A stretch of DNA of 64,000 nt from JBDSSS01 sp963764195. Its GTDB lineage: Bacteria > Actinomycetota > Actinomycetes > Actinomycetales > Dermatophilaceae. Position numbers and translations under genes: made by a program. The stretch is taken from positions 372,001-436,000 of the forward strand of contig CAVXRG010000002.1 in assembly GCA_963764195.1 (NCBI GenBank). Reading direction: 5' to 3'. Shown in pieces: positions 40,801 to 49,058 of the stretch; the stretch's first letter is position 1, and each line of letters starts with the position of its first letter. The notes under the pieces are model-generated. The model saw only the letters and a list, made by a program, of their open reading frames with translations, was not told the origin of the DNA and did not search any database.

Positions 40801-41037
40801 GTGCTGCAGGTGACCGCCCCGGGCGCCCCTCCGGTGACGGTGACGACGGATGCCGACGGCGTCGTCGACGCCGCCGCCCTCGCCGGCGCGGTGACCGGCC
40901 AGTCGGCGCTCGGCGCCTACCGGATCGAGCTCGTCGCTGCGGACAACCCCGGCTGGGTCACCGCCGGCGCCCTCGACCTCGACGCGATCGACAACATCGC
41001 GCTCGTCGTCGGCTACGCGTTCACACCGCGCTCGTGA
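37885..41037 (+). CDS. TcA-like Tc-toxin subunit (channel and TcB-binding parts only)
   Basis: The 1050-residue protein resembles the C-terminal half of Tc-toxin A subunits. TPR-like helices occupy about 285-370. A long alanine/glutamine-rich coiled-coil region (about 450-700) is followed by VWNALGERMSALSQRYLVWALDVAKRM and GLLAADSLMADV, closely parallel in layout to the TcA channel segment ending in its GLLAGE-like motif. Residues 775-900 (GRIETVEVAVDG, FEGAGLASSWTLAFPPE, LVDVRLTFTYSA) resemble the TcB-binding domain. TcA proteins usually have about 2500 residues; the shell, receptor and neuraminidase-like domains are missing. AGGAGG lies 5 nt before ATG 37885. There is no signal peptide. The TcB-C fusion gene follows 39 nt downstream. 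Confidence 0.72.
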   Translation: MAVSIAAALTYSYRRAELVLTAPERDPDSAALARIDGLLAAAATAYRERRYTEAVDTYTRVRSLLWTQLFPLTALDETVAWRTALLTPLVSYAAEWLNVLPVEQADGGVRPRETVTVDLPVLGLVSGATGSVETAALADYELSTRLAAKGNTDAATFFVDRARASAPDLIAKVSAANAPHPGIGGPGLASPLAASSRIDLSSLRAGRLDSTRLLVDLTPVTVPPILTVDKRTYAAAVGDRVVTLSWPTGSVPTTDRVLKIYEARKRLTELPDVLIKPTRAADVAIALAHAWYYETTLGLAECHHALGSYAQAETWYLRAADYAYLNAELEAPYVWHRLAGCYLDWGDSFFRDDDPAAALPLYEKVLGSDGTAPASPLYTVAGLTPAADAARTLIGSLDDPGAVAVNPAIAAVVLDVQAQLAKISGGLDFWGHWAQNVPIWTFDYLQSVAVNFAQLAIGAERDAISFWEKADSGELTRTQLSLNIGVSQAELTAVQRQVDAARAEATAYAAARDVARLRAQNAQANADEYATKSRQWTMHAALSSQLSGGEDGDASQLNGLADQMTSGSYSLSGDRGTLAAAESLSAARIQREYEIDTMRRQVAELNASVHQADQEVAAATARVTATQASANAAAVRVGAAKALLQAFDEQRFTPDVWNALGERMSALSQRYLVWALDVAKRMQRAYNFENDVALHVVRPDYSSDAVHGLLAADSLMADVQSFTFDLVTSTAPKSQPLKQTISLAARAPYLFESQLRATGTMEFQTDLDDFDSVYPGTYAGRIETVEVAVDGIIPARGVSGTLTNAGISHYRTPSASGGLVKHRVQPRETQVISDFDPRADALVHESDRRQRRIFEGAGLASSWTLAFPPEANELDRTTLVDVRLTFTYSAKYDPDLRDTVVGELAARPSIHERQRPFPLRWLFADAFFAFYGSGVLDLELGRGDFASTETHPVLSELGLVCATTPHPRVSGIVLQVTAPGAPPVTVTTDADGVVDAAALAGAVTGQSALGAYRIELVAADNPGWVTAGALDLDAIDNIALVVGYAFTPRS

Positions 41038-41076
41038 CGTCACCCCGCACGTGAGCGCCCACAGAAGGAGGAGGCC

Positions 41077-44000
41077 ATGAGCCTCGACATCGGCTTCGCC
41101 AGCCAGGCTCCCTCCCTCCCCTCCGGGGGAGGGGTGGGCGGACTGGGTGAGACGTTCGCGCCCGACCTCTCGACAGGGACCGGAACCTTCGCGGTCCCGC
41201 TCGACCTGCCGCACGGCCCGAACGACTCACGACCCCGGCTCGCGCTGCACTACGACAGCGGCAGCGGCAACGGCCCCCTCGGGGTCGGCTGGAGCCTCCC
41301 GCTGCCACGACTGCTCCGTTCGACGATGGTCGGACGACCTCGCTACGACGACTCGGACACCGTGGTGCTCGAGGGCGCGGGTCCCCTCGTGCGGGCGGCC
41401 GACGGCTCGCTCCACCCCGAGGTCGACGCCGGTGACTGGCGGCTCGTGGCGGACGGCGACGGCTTCGTCGCGACCGACCGGGCGGGCACCCGACACCGTC
41501 TCGGTGGAGACGCCACGAGCCGGATCCCCGGCCTGGGCGGCGCACCGTGGGGCTGGCTGCTCACGGAGTCGGAGGACAACCTCGGCGAGCGCACGGCCTA
41601 CCACTGGCGGGCCGCCGGCGCCCAGCGCTACCTCGAGAGCATCGCCTGGGGACCCTTCGAGGTGCGTCTCCTCTGGGAGCCCCGACCTGACGTGATCCGC
41701 TGGGGCAGAGGCGGTTTCCTGCTCGAGACGGCGGAGCGCTGCGCAGGGCTCGAGCTGCGCCTCCCGGCCGAGGCCAGTCCCCTCGTGCGTCGGTGGGACC
41801 TCGCCTACACCCAGGCGGTCGGCAACGGCGCGTCCCTGCTCAGTGCCGTCACCCTCACCGGTTTCGCCGCTGACGGGACGAGCCTGACAGCACCCCCGCT
41901 GTCCCTCGGCTACGCCGCCGACGAGTCGGTGACGCTGCGCCGGCTCGACCCGGTCGATGCCCGCTCCGCCCCTCCCTGCCTCACCGGGTCGGGTCGGGTC
42001 GAGCTCATCGACTGGACCGGCACCGGCACGGCCGACGTCATCGCCTTCGCCGCGGACGGTGCCGCCCGCGTCTGGCCGAACGAGGGCGGTCGGCTGGGCC
42101 GCCCCGTGGCGGCCGGCACCGTCCCGGCCCTCGGCGGACCGCTGTCGCGCTCCGGGCTCGTCGACGTCGACGGGGACGGGATCGCCGACCTCGTCCGCGC
42201 CGACGTGCCGCTGGCCCGCTACCAGACGAGGACGGCTGCGGGGTTCGGTGCGGCCCGCACCCTCGGCGCGGCCCCTGCGGTCGCCCCCGGTGACCCCCGG
42301 GCGCGCCTCGCCGACTTCGACGGGACCGGCTCGGCCGGACTGCTCTGGGGCGTGCGAGGCGCGCTCCTGCTCGCCCAGCGGGACGAGGCCGGTGACTGGC
42401 TGCCGCGGCTCGACGTCGTGCCCGGCACGCCGGACGGGCCACCCACCGACCTCACCGACCCGCGGGTCCACTGCGCCGACATGACGGGGGACGGCACGCC
42501 GGACCTCGTCCGCGTCGACGGCTCCGGGGTGGCCTACTGGCCCTACCTCGGACACGGCGTCTTCGGTGACCGGGTCGAGATGGCCGACCCACCGCGCCTG
42601 CCCGCGGACTGCGACCCCTCGAGCGTCCTCGTCGTCGACCTCGACGGCGACGGCTGCGCCGACGTGGTGCACCTCGACCGCGGGACCCTGCGGGCCTGGG
42701 TCAACGAGGCCGGGACCCGCTTCGGTGCCGAGCGGCGGGTCGACCACCTCCCGACCGGGTCGATGGCAGACGTCCGGGTGGCCGACGTGCTCGGGACAGG
42801 ACATCCCGCCGTCGTCTGGTCGACCCCGCTCGCCTCCGGGCGCGGACGGTGGTTCGCCCTCGACCTCGGCATCGCGGCGCCGCTGCTCACCCGGATCGAC
42901 AACGGGGTGGGCCGCTCGACGGCCATCACCTGGACGACGTCCGCCCGGGAGTCCGAGCGCGACCGCGCTGCCGGGAGCCCGTGGACGACGAGGTTGCCCG
43001 TCGTGCTCCCGGTCGTCTCCGAGGTCGCGGTCGACGACGTGACGACCGGCTCGGTCACGCTGACCCGCTACGCCTACCGCGACGGGCGCTACGACGGCGT
43101 CCTCCGCGAGGTCTGCGGCTTCGGCCGGGTCGACAGCGAGGAGGTCGGCGACGCGAGCATCCCGACCCTGCACACGACGCGCTGGTTCCACACCGGTCTC
43201 ACCGCCGACGGCGCGGAGCCGACCTCCCCCGCCGCCCGCCGCGCCTCGCGGGCCCTGCGCGGGCGCCTGCTCCGTCAGGAGCGGGCGGGATCTGACGGCC
43301 ACCTCTTCGACCGCTTCGAACAGCAGTGGCGGGTCGACCCCGGTGTCGTGGCGGGCACCGTCACCCCACGCCTCGTCGCGACGACGACGGCCGTCCACGA
43401 GGGCCGGGCCGACCCGGTCTCCGCCATCGTGACGGAGCAGCTCGCGTGGGACGCCGACGGCAACGTCACCCGTGCCGTCGAGGTCGGACTCGAGGGCGGG
43501 GTGCCCGGCCACCGGCTCGAGACGACCACGACGTATGCCGTCGACCCGGCGGGACGCTACCGCTCCCGGGTCGCGCGGGTCGTGCAGACCGACGGTGCCG
43601 GTGCCGTCCTGTCCGACCTCCGCACCACCTACGACGGCCTCCCTGAGGGGCAGGTCGGGCCGCGCGGCCTCGTCACCGGTCGGTCGGCCCTCTGCCTCAC
43701 GGACGACCAGGTCGCGGCCGTCTACGGTGCGCAGCCCCCAGACCTCGCCGCGCTCGGCTACACCCGCCGCCCCGGCAGCGACGGCTGGTGGGTCGACCTC
43801 GGGACCTACGCGCGCACCGTCGACGGGTCCGGCCTGCACGGGCGCACCGTCGGGCCCCGCGGTGGGGTGAGCACCCTCGACTTCGACCCCGCCGGGTGCT
43901 ACCCCGTGCGGGTCACCGACGCCGTCGGCAACACCCTGACGGCGCAGTTCGACCTGCGCAGCTACCAGCCGACCGCGGTCGTGCACCCGTCCGGCGCACG

Positions 44001-46998
44001 GACGACAGCGGCATACGACGCCCTCGCCCGGCTCACCGCGACCGTCGAGCCGGGGGACACGGCGGCCGAGCCGACGCGGGACCTCGCCTACGACACCGTC
44101 GCACTCCCGCTCTGCGTCACCGAGACGCGGGCCACGGGGCCGGGGCTCGCGCGACGGGTCCAACGACAGTTCGTCGACGGCGACGGGAGGGTCGTCCAGC
44201 AACGGATCACCGATGAGTCGGGCGAGGTCGTCACCGTGACGACCGACTACGGCCGGCGCGGCGTCGTCGCCCGGACCTACGCGCCGTTCCGGGCCACGTC
44301 CGCGTCCTTCGAGGCGCCGCCGCCCGGTGCCGCGCACGCGACGGTGGCCTACGACGCCCTCGGCCGGGCGCTTGCGACGACCCGGGCCGACGGGGCCGTC
44401 GCGTCGGTCCGCTACCTGCCGGGAGCCGTTGAGGAGCGCGACTTCGAGCAGACCCGCACCGACGCGGTCGCCCCCCACGCCGGAGCCCTGACCCGCCGGG
44501 TCGTCGACGCCTCGGGGCGGGTCCGACGGGTCGAGCAGGTCCAGGGCGGCGCGACGGTCGTCACGACCGACACGCATGACGTCAAGGGCGCCCTCCTCGA
44601 GCACGTCGACGCCGTCGGCGCCACGACGCGCTTCGTCCACGACCTGCTCGGTCGCACCGTGCGCATCGAGCGCCCGGAGTCGACCCAGCTCGTCGTCGTC
44701 GACGCCGCCGGACAGGTCGTCGAGACCCGCACCGGCACCGACCGCGTCCTGCGCCGCTACGACCTCGCCTCGCGACCGGTCGAGGTCCGGCACGGCGACC
44801 CCGCGTCGCCGCCGGTCGCCCGCTTCGTCTACCACGACGACGGTGCGCCCGCGCCCGCGGATGCCGGAACCCACACGGGCGGTGGACGACTCGTGCGGGT
44901 CGAGGACGAGGGGGGCACCTGCACCTTCGACTACGACGAGCGGGGGCGGCTCGCCCTCAAGGCGATGACGCCGCACGGCGGCCCGACCCTCGTCCTCGAG
45001 ATCGAGCACCGGTCCGATGACCTCGTCGACCGGATCACCTACCCGGGCGGACGGTTGCTCCGCTACCGCTACACCGCCGTCGGGTCGCTCCGGGCGATCG
45101 ACGGGATCATCGAGCGGATCGACCACGACGACGTCGGGCAGCGCACCCGGGTGGTGCACAGCAACGGCACGGAGGAGGCGCTCGAGCACGACCCCGTCAC
45201 CGGCTGGCTCACCGCGTCCGTCCTCACCGGACCCGCGGGCCCGCTCCGCGAGGTCCACCACGGCCACGACCTCGTGGGCAACCTCACCGCGGTGACGAGT
45301 CCGGACGCCGCGCTCGCCTGGCAGTACGGCTACGACGACGGCTATCGCCTCGTGTCGGCCGCATCCGGCGACGGCGCGGTGGGGACGCTCACCTACACCT
45401 ACGACGCCGCGGCCAACCTCGTCGGGGCGAGCGGCATCGGCGCCTTCGGCTACGGCGGCGGTGGGGCGGGAGCGAGCCTGCTCACGAGTGCCGGCGGTGA
45501 CGTCTTCGGCTATGACGAGCGGGGCCGGCTCACGTCCGGGCCGTGGGGCACGCACGACGTCGACGCCGAGGGCCGGGTCCGCCGGATCGACCTCGCCGAC
45601 GGCGGCAGTGACGAGCTCACCTACGGCCACGGCGGCGCGCTCGTGTCCCGCACGACGACGTCGGCGACCGGCGAGGTGCGGGTGGTGCTCAGCCCCGACC
45701 CCCTCGTCCGGGTCGAGGACGGCGAGGTCGTCCTGCAGATCAGCGACGGCGACCGGGTCGTGGCCCGCGAGTCGGCGGCCGGGCGGGTCTGGCTCCACCA
45801 CGATCACCGGGGGTCGCTCGTCCTTGCCACCGACGCCAGCGGCCACGAGACCCTGCGGATCACCTACGACCCCTACGGCCAGGTCCTCGCGCGCACCGGG
45901 CTCGGTGTCGCGCCACAGGGTTTCGCCGCGGGCCAGGACGTCGGGCACGGCCTCGTCCTGCTCGGCGAACGGTGGTACTGCCCGCGGATCGGCCGGTTCC
46001 TCGCGCCAGACCCCGTCGTCGGCGACGCGGACGACCCGGCCGCCTGGAACGCGTACGCCTACTGCCGGGGCAACCCGACGAGCTACGTCGACCCGAGCGG
46101 GCGCTCCTTCTGGAAGATCTTCGCCGCGGTCGTCGCGACGGTCGCGATCATCGCGGTGGCCGTCATCGTCACCGTCTGCACGTTCGGGATCGGCACCCCC
46201 GGGGCGGTGGCCCTCACCGTCGGGGGTCTGTCGATCACCTGGGGTGCGGTGTTCGCCGCCACCGTGGTGGGCATCGTCGCCGGAGGGGTCATCGGTGGCA
46301 TCGCGGCGGCCCGGGCCGGCGGCGACGCCGGTGACGTCTTCCTCGGGGTCGTCGTGGGTGGCGCGGTCGGCGGGTGGGCCGCCTTCGGCGGGGCCTTTGC
46401 CGGCATCGCGGTCGGCGGGGCACTCGGGCTGACGAGTGGCACGGTGCTCGCCGGGGCCGTCGTCGGCGGAGTGAGCGGCGCGGTCAACGGGGCCGCGATG
46501 GGCTTCGCCGCCGGTTTCGCCGGCGGTCGCAACAAGGGGATCGGCGACATCATGACGAAGGTTCTCGTCGGAGCCATCGTCGGTCTCGCCCTCGGGGCAG
46601 CCCTCGGCGCCCTGAGCGGGGCGGTCACGCCGAAGGACTCGCTCGGCGACGCCCTCGCCAAGGGCTCGCGGCCGGACCCCGGCTCGGCCGGGGCCGGCGC
46701 CCAGGGCGCTCCCGCGGGTGGAGCGGGCGGCGCGTCGGGGGCGGGCGGGTCCTCGATCTCGAGCGTTGGCGACGCTGCCGTCAGCGTCGGGGGCAAGCTG
46801 GCCGGCCACTACGGGGGCATCGTGGCACCGTATGCCGCTGCGTGGGCGGCGCCGGCCGCGGGCAACGCCTGGGTGCAGGCGATCATCGTCGATGCCGGGT
46901 CGGCGGCGGTCTCGGCCCTCTTCGAGGACCTGCAGGACTACGTGCGCACCCACAACGTCGACCTCGGGCCCTTCGACTTCATCAAGGGCGACCTCTGA
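41077..46998 (+). CDS. TcB-TcC-like fusion: SpvB, TcdB-middle and RHS-repeat protein
   Basis: The 1973-residue protein opens with a SpvB domain (LPSGGGVGGLGETFAPDLST and following, to about 300). It continues with FG-GAP-type repeats (DWTGTGTADVI near 311, MTGDGTPDLV, VDLDGDGCADVVHL), a TcdB-middle segment (TRIDNGVGRSTAITWTTSA near 605), and RHS/YD repeats to about 1635. It reaches the RHS core IGRFLAPDPVVG...NPTSYVDPSG (1638-1674). This is the TcB-TcC cocoon layout. The C-terminal 300 residues are hydrophobic and glycine-rich with no recognised toxin enzyme. AAGGAGGAGG precedes ATG 41077. There is no signal peptide, as in Tc B/C proteins. Confidence 0.82.
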   Translation: MSLDIGFASQAPSLPSGGGVGGLGETFAPDLSTGTGTFAVPLDLPHGPNDSRPRLALHYDSGSGNGPLGVGWSLPLPRLLRSTMVGRPRYDDSDTVVLEGAGPLVRAADGSLHPEVDAGDWRLVADGDGFVATDRAGTRHRLGGDATSRIPGLGGAPWGWLLTESEDNLGERTAYHWRAAGAQRYLESIAWGPFEVRLLWEPRPDVIRWGRGGFLLETAERCAGLELRLPAEASPLVRRWDLAYTQAVGNGASLLSAVTLTGFAADGTSLTAPPLSLGYAADESVTLRRLDPVDARSAPPCLTGSGRVELIDWTGTGTADVIAFAADGAARVWPNEGGRLGRPVAAGTVPALGGPLSRSGLVDVDGDGIADLVRADVPLARYQTRTAAGFGAARTLGAAPAVAPGDPRARLADFDGTGSAGLLWGVRGALLLAQRDEAGDWLPRLDVVPGTPDGPPTDLTDPRVHCADMTGDGTPDLVRVDGSGVAYWPYLGHGVFGDRVEMADPPRLPADCDPSSVLVVDLDGDGCADVVHLDRGTLRAWVNEAGTRFGAERRVDHLPTGSMADVRVADVLGTGHPAVVWSTPLASGRGRWFALDLGIAAPLLTRIDNGVGRSTAITWTTSARESERDRAAGSPWTTRLPVVLPVVSEVAVDDVTTGSVTLTRYAYRDGRYDGVLREVCGFGRVDSEEVGDASIPTLHTTRWFHTGLTADGAEPTSPAARRASRALRGRLLRQERAGSDGHLFDRFEQQWRVDPGVVAGTVTPRLVATTTAVHEGRADPVSAIVTEQLAWDADGNVTRAVEVGLEGGVPGHRLETTTTYAVDPAGRYRSRVARVVQTDGAGAVLSDLRTTYDGLPEGQVGPRGLVTGRSALCLTDDQVAAVYGAQPPDLAALGYTRRPGSDGWWVDLGTYARTVDGSGLHGRTVGPRGGVSTLDFDPAGCYPVRVTDAVGNTLTAQFDLRSYQPTAVVHPSGARTTAAYDALARLTATVEPGDTAAEPTRDLAYDTVALPLCVTETRATGPGLARRVQRQFVDGDGRVVQQRITDESGEVVTVTTDYGRRGVVARTYAPFRATSASFEAPPPGAAHATVAYDALGRALATTRADGAVASVRYLPGAVEERDFEQTRTDAVAPHAGALTRRVVDASGRVRRVEQVQGGATVVTTDTHDVKGALLEHVDAVGATTRFVHDLLGRTVRIERPESTQLVVVDAAGQVVETRTGTDRVLRRYDLASRPVEVRHGDPASPPVARFVYHDDGAPAPADAGTHTGGGRLVRVEDEGGTCTFDYDERGRLALKAMTPHGGPTLVLEIEHRSDDLVDRITYPGGRLLRYRYTAVGSLRAIDGIIERIDHDDVGQRTRVVHSNGTEEALEHDPVTGWLTASVLTGPAGPLREVHHGHDLVGNLTAVTSPDAALAWQYGYDDGYRLVSAASGDGAVGTLTYTYDAAANLVGASGIGAFGYGGGGAGASLLTSAGGDVFGYDERGRLTSGPWGTHDVDAEGRVRRIDLADGGSDELTYGHGGALVSRTTTSATGEVRVVLSPDPLVRVEDGEVVLQISDGDRVVARESAAGRVWLHHDHRGSLVLATDASGHETLRITYDPYGQVLARTGLGVAPQGFAAGQDVGHGLVLLGERWYCPRIGRFLAPDPVVGDADDPAAWNAYAYCRGNPTSYVDPSGRSFWKIFAAVVATVAIIAVAVIVTVCTFGIGTPGAVALTVGGLSITWGAVFAATVVGIVAGGVIGGIAAARAGGDAGDVFLGVVVGGAVGGWAAFGGAFAGIAVGGALGLTSGTVLAGAVVGGVSGAVNGAAMGFAAGFAGGRNKGIGDIMTKVLVGAIVGLALGAALGALSGAVTPKDSLGDALAKGSRPDPGSAGAGAQGAPAGGAGGASGAGGSSISSVGDAAVSVGGKLAGHYGGIVAPYAAAWAAPAAGNAWVQAIIVDAGSAAVSALFEDLQDYVRTHNVDLGPFDFIKGDL

Positions 46999-47089
46999 GG
47001 TGAGGTCGACGGCACTCAGGGTCGGGTCAGGGTCCGGTGGGGGTCGCCCCTCATGGCCGGGGGCTGCCTCCGCCCGGGAGGGTGGACCC

Positions 47090-47989
47090 ATGATCACAGT
47101 GGAGCGACTGACCAAGAGGTACGGCCCGTTCACGGCCGTCGACGATGTCTCGTTCGAGGTGAAGCCCGGTCTCGTCACGGGCTTCCTCGGACCCAACGGC
47201 GCCGGCAAGACGACGGCGATGCGGGTGATGGCCGGCCTCACGCCCGCCTCGTCGGGGCGGGCCACCGTCCTCGGGCGCCCGTATGCCGCCCTGCCGAACC
47301 CCGGCCGCCACGTCGGGGTGCTGCTCGACGCCTCGGCCCAGCACGCCGGGCGGACCGGCCGGGAGGTGCTCACCCTCGGCGCCATCCTGATGGGCGTCGA
47401 CCGGCGTCGGGTCGAGGAGATGGTCGAGCTCGTCGGCCTCACCGACAAGGAGGCGTCGCGTCGGGTGCGCAACTACTCACTCGGGATGCGACAACGGCTC
47501 GGCATCGCGCACGCGCTGCTCGGCGATCCCGACGTGCTCATCCTCGACGAGCCGGCCAACGGCCTCGACCCGGCCGGCATCCGCTGGATGCGCGACCTGC
47601 TCCGCGGCTATGCGAACCGGGGCGGGACGGTCCTGCTCAGCTCGCACCTGCTGAACGAGATCGAGCGTGTTGCCGACGAGATCATCGTCATCGGGCACGG
47701 CCGGATCGTCGCCCAGGGCACGAAGGAGGAGCTGCTCTCCGGCGCGGGCACGGTCGCCCGCTCGGTCGACGACGACCGCCTCGCCGCAGCGCTGGCCGCA
47801 GCCTCGATCCGCGCGACGCCGACGTCGTCCGGTGGCCTGCAGGTCGACGCCGAGCCGCTCGCCGTCGGGCGGGTCGCCGCGGCGGAGGGGATCGTGCTGA
47901 CCGAGCTGCGTGGCGGCGACAGCCGGGGACTCGAGGAGATGTTCCTCGCGTTGACGGCCGACACCGCCCGAGAGGAGGTGGCGGCGTGA
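47090..47989 (+). CDS. ABC transporter ATP-binding protein
   Basis: The 299-residue ATPase has Walker A (GPNGAGKTT), signature YSLGMRQRLGIA, Walker B (LILDEPANGLDPAG) and the switch His (LLSSHLLNE). The degenerate YSLGMRQR signature and the C-terminal tail are typical of DrrA/BcrA-like exporters. The gene overlaps the permease gene by 4 nt (GTGA). It lies 91 nt downstream of the TcB-C gene on the same strand, which may be chance; no toxin-immunity or secretion feature is visible. The substrate is unknown. Confidence 0.92.
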   Translation: MITVERLTKRYGPFTAVDDVSFEVKPGLVTGFLGPNGAGKTTAMRVMAGLTPASSGRATVLGRPYAALPNPGRHVGVLLDASAQHAGRTGREVLTLGAILMGVDRRRVEEMVELVGLTDKEASRRVRNYSLGMRQRLGIAHALLGDPDVLILDEPANGLDPAGIRWMRDLLRGYANRGGTVLLSSHLLNEIERVADEIIVIGHGRIVAQGTKEELLSGAGTVARSVDDDRLAAALAAASIRATPTSSGGLQVDAEPLAVGRVAAAEGIVLTELRGGDSRGLEEMFLALTADTAREEVAA

Positions 47990-48837
47990 GCACCACGGCC
48001 ACCCAGCCGGGCGCAGGCACCGCGCCGACCTCGAAGCACGCGGAGTCCGCACTGCCCACCACCATCGCCGCCTTGAGCCGGATCCCCGGTGAGCGACCCA
48101 CGGCCGCAGTGCCGTTCACCCGCCTCGTCCGCCTCGAGACCCGCAAGCAGCTCGACACCAGGGCCGGCCGCTGGCTGCTCATCTCGATCGCGGCCATCAT
48201 CGCGACGGCCCTGACGATCATGTTCTTCAACAACGGCGGCGAGCACCCCTTCGGCGACTACCTCCAGGCGACGACGATGCCGATGGCGCTCATCCTGCCC
48301 GTCGTCGGCGTCCTCGCCGTGACGTCCGAGTGGTCGCAGCGCACCGGCCTGGTGACCTTCGCCCTCGAGCCGCGCCGGATGCGGGTCGGCTGGGCCAAGC
48401 TCGTCTCGGCCCTGCTCGTCGGGGTGGCGGCCTACGCCCTCTCGTTCGTCCTCGCCGTCGTCGCCCACCAGGCCGCGATCACCCTGCGCGGGGTCGAGGG
48501 CGACTGGCAGATGCAGGGGCTCGCCCTCCTCGGCGCCGGCCTGTTCGTGCTGCTCGGGGTCGCCCAGGGCGTCGCCTTCGGGATGCTGCTGCGCAACACC
48601 CCGGCCGCGATCGTGCTCCTCTTCGTCCTGCCGACGGCCTGGGGCATCCTCGGCGGTCTCGTCGACTGGATCGGCACGGCAGCCCAGTGGCTCGACCTCA
48701 ACGTGACGATGCAGCCGCTCTTCACCGGCTCGCTGACCGGTGAGCAGTGGGCCCAGCTCGGCACGTCCGCAGGGGTTTTCGTCATCGCGCCGCTCGTGGT
48801 CGGTCTGTGGACCCTGGCCCGGTCCGAGGTGAAGTAG
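47986..48837 (+). CDS. ABC-2-type transporter permease
   Basis: The 283-residue protein has a soluble N-terminus of about 55 residues and then six hydrophobic helices, with VRLETRKQLDTRAGRWLLISIAAII as the coupling-helix start. It pairs with the ATPase just upstream, whose stop its GTG overlaps. The layout is that of the ABC-2 permease family, which exports drugs, lipids or peptides; the substrate is not evident. The gene is followed directly by the 31-bp repeat array. Confidence 0.85.
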   Translation: MSTTATQPGAGTAPTSKHAESALPTTIAALSRIPGERPTAAVPFTRLVRLETRKQLDTRAGRWLLISIAAIIATALTIMFFNNGGEHPFGDYLQATTMPMALILPVVGVLAVTSEWSQRTGLVTFALEPRRMRVGWAKLVSALLVGVAAYALSFVLAVVAHQAAITLRGVEGDWQMQGLALLGAGLFVLLGVAQGVAFGMLLRNTPAAIVLLFVLPTAWGILGGLVDWIGTAAQWLDLNVTMQPLFTGSLTGEQWAQLGTSAGVFVIAPLVVGLWTLARSEVK

Positions 48838-48856
48838 CCCGTCCCGGAACCAGAGA

Positions 48857-48964
48857 CCGTCGGGTTCTGGGCACTCGACGCGGTAGCCCGTCGGGTTCTG
48901 GGCACTCGACGCGGTAGCCCGTCGGGTTCTGGGCACTCGACGCGGTAGCCCGTCGAGTGCCCAG
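48857..48964. repeat. Three 31-bp tandem repeats plus a single complementary arm
   Basis: CCGTCGGGTTCTGGGCACTC followed by GACGCGGTAGC is repeated exactly at 48857-48887, 48888-48918 and 48919-48949. CGTCGAGTGCCCAG (48951-48964) is the exact complement of CTGGGCACTCGACG, present once per unit, so a 14-bp hairpin with an 8-nt loop forms with the last unit. TTTCC follows. It may terminate the ABC operon. Confidence 0.85.
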
Positions 48965-49005
48965 TTTCCAACGCTGGGGTCGCAGGTCTGCCCACCCCCG
49001 ACAGC

Positions 49006-49042
49006 GGTATGCCGCCCACCCCAGCGGGGTGAGCGGCATACC
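49006..49042. terminator. Hairpin terminator of the catalase gene, built from GTATGCCG motifs
   Basis: A 17-nt arm starting GGTATGCCGC (49006-49022) pairs with 49026-49042 with one mismatch across an AGC loop. Both arms contain the window-wide octamer. It lies 16 bp beyond the catalase stop. Confidence 0.6.
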
Positions 49043-49058
49043 GTCGTGCGTGGTGCGG

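Noticed and set aside
41227..47472. Very long open frame on the minus strand opposite the RHS gene (about 2000 codons).
   Set aside because: It mirrors the third-base G/C bias of the plus-strand gene, has no recognisable domain and only low-complexity Gly/Arg/Asp sequence; the plus strand shows clear SpvB/RHS motifs.
47090..48837. ABC transporter as secretion or immunity system of the Tc-like toxin.
   Set aside because: It is a generic DrrA/BcrA-like exporter with its own ribosome site 91 nt downstream; nothing ties it to the toxin beyond position.
48857..48964. Possible CRISPR-like array (regular 31-bp repeats).
   Set aside because: The units are directly tandem with no unique spacers, and no cas gene is present.
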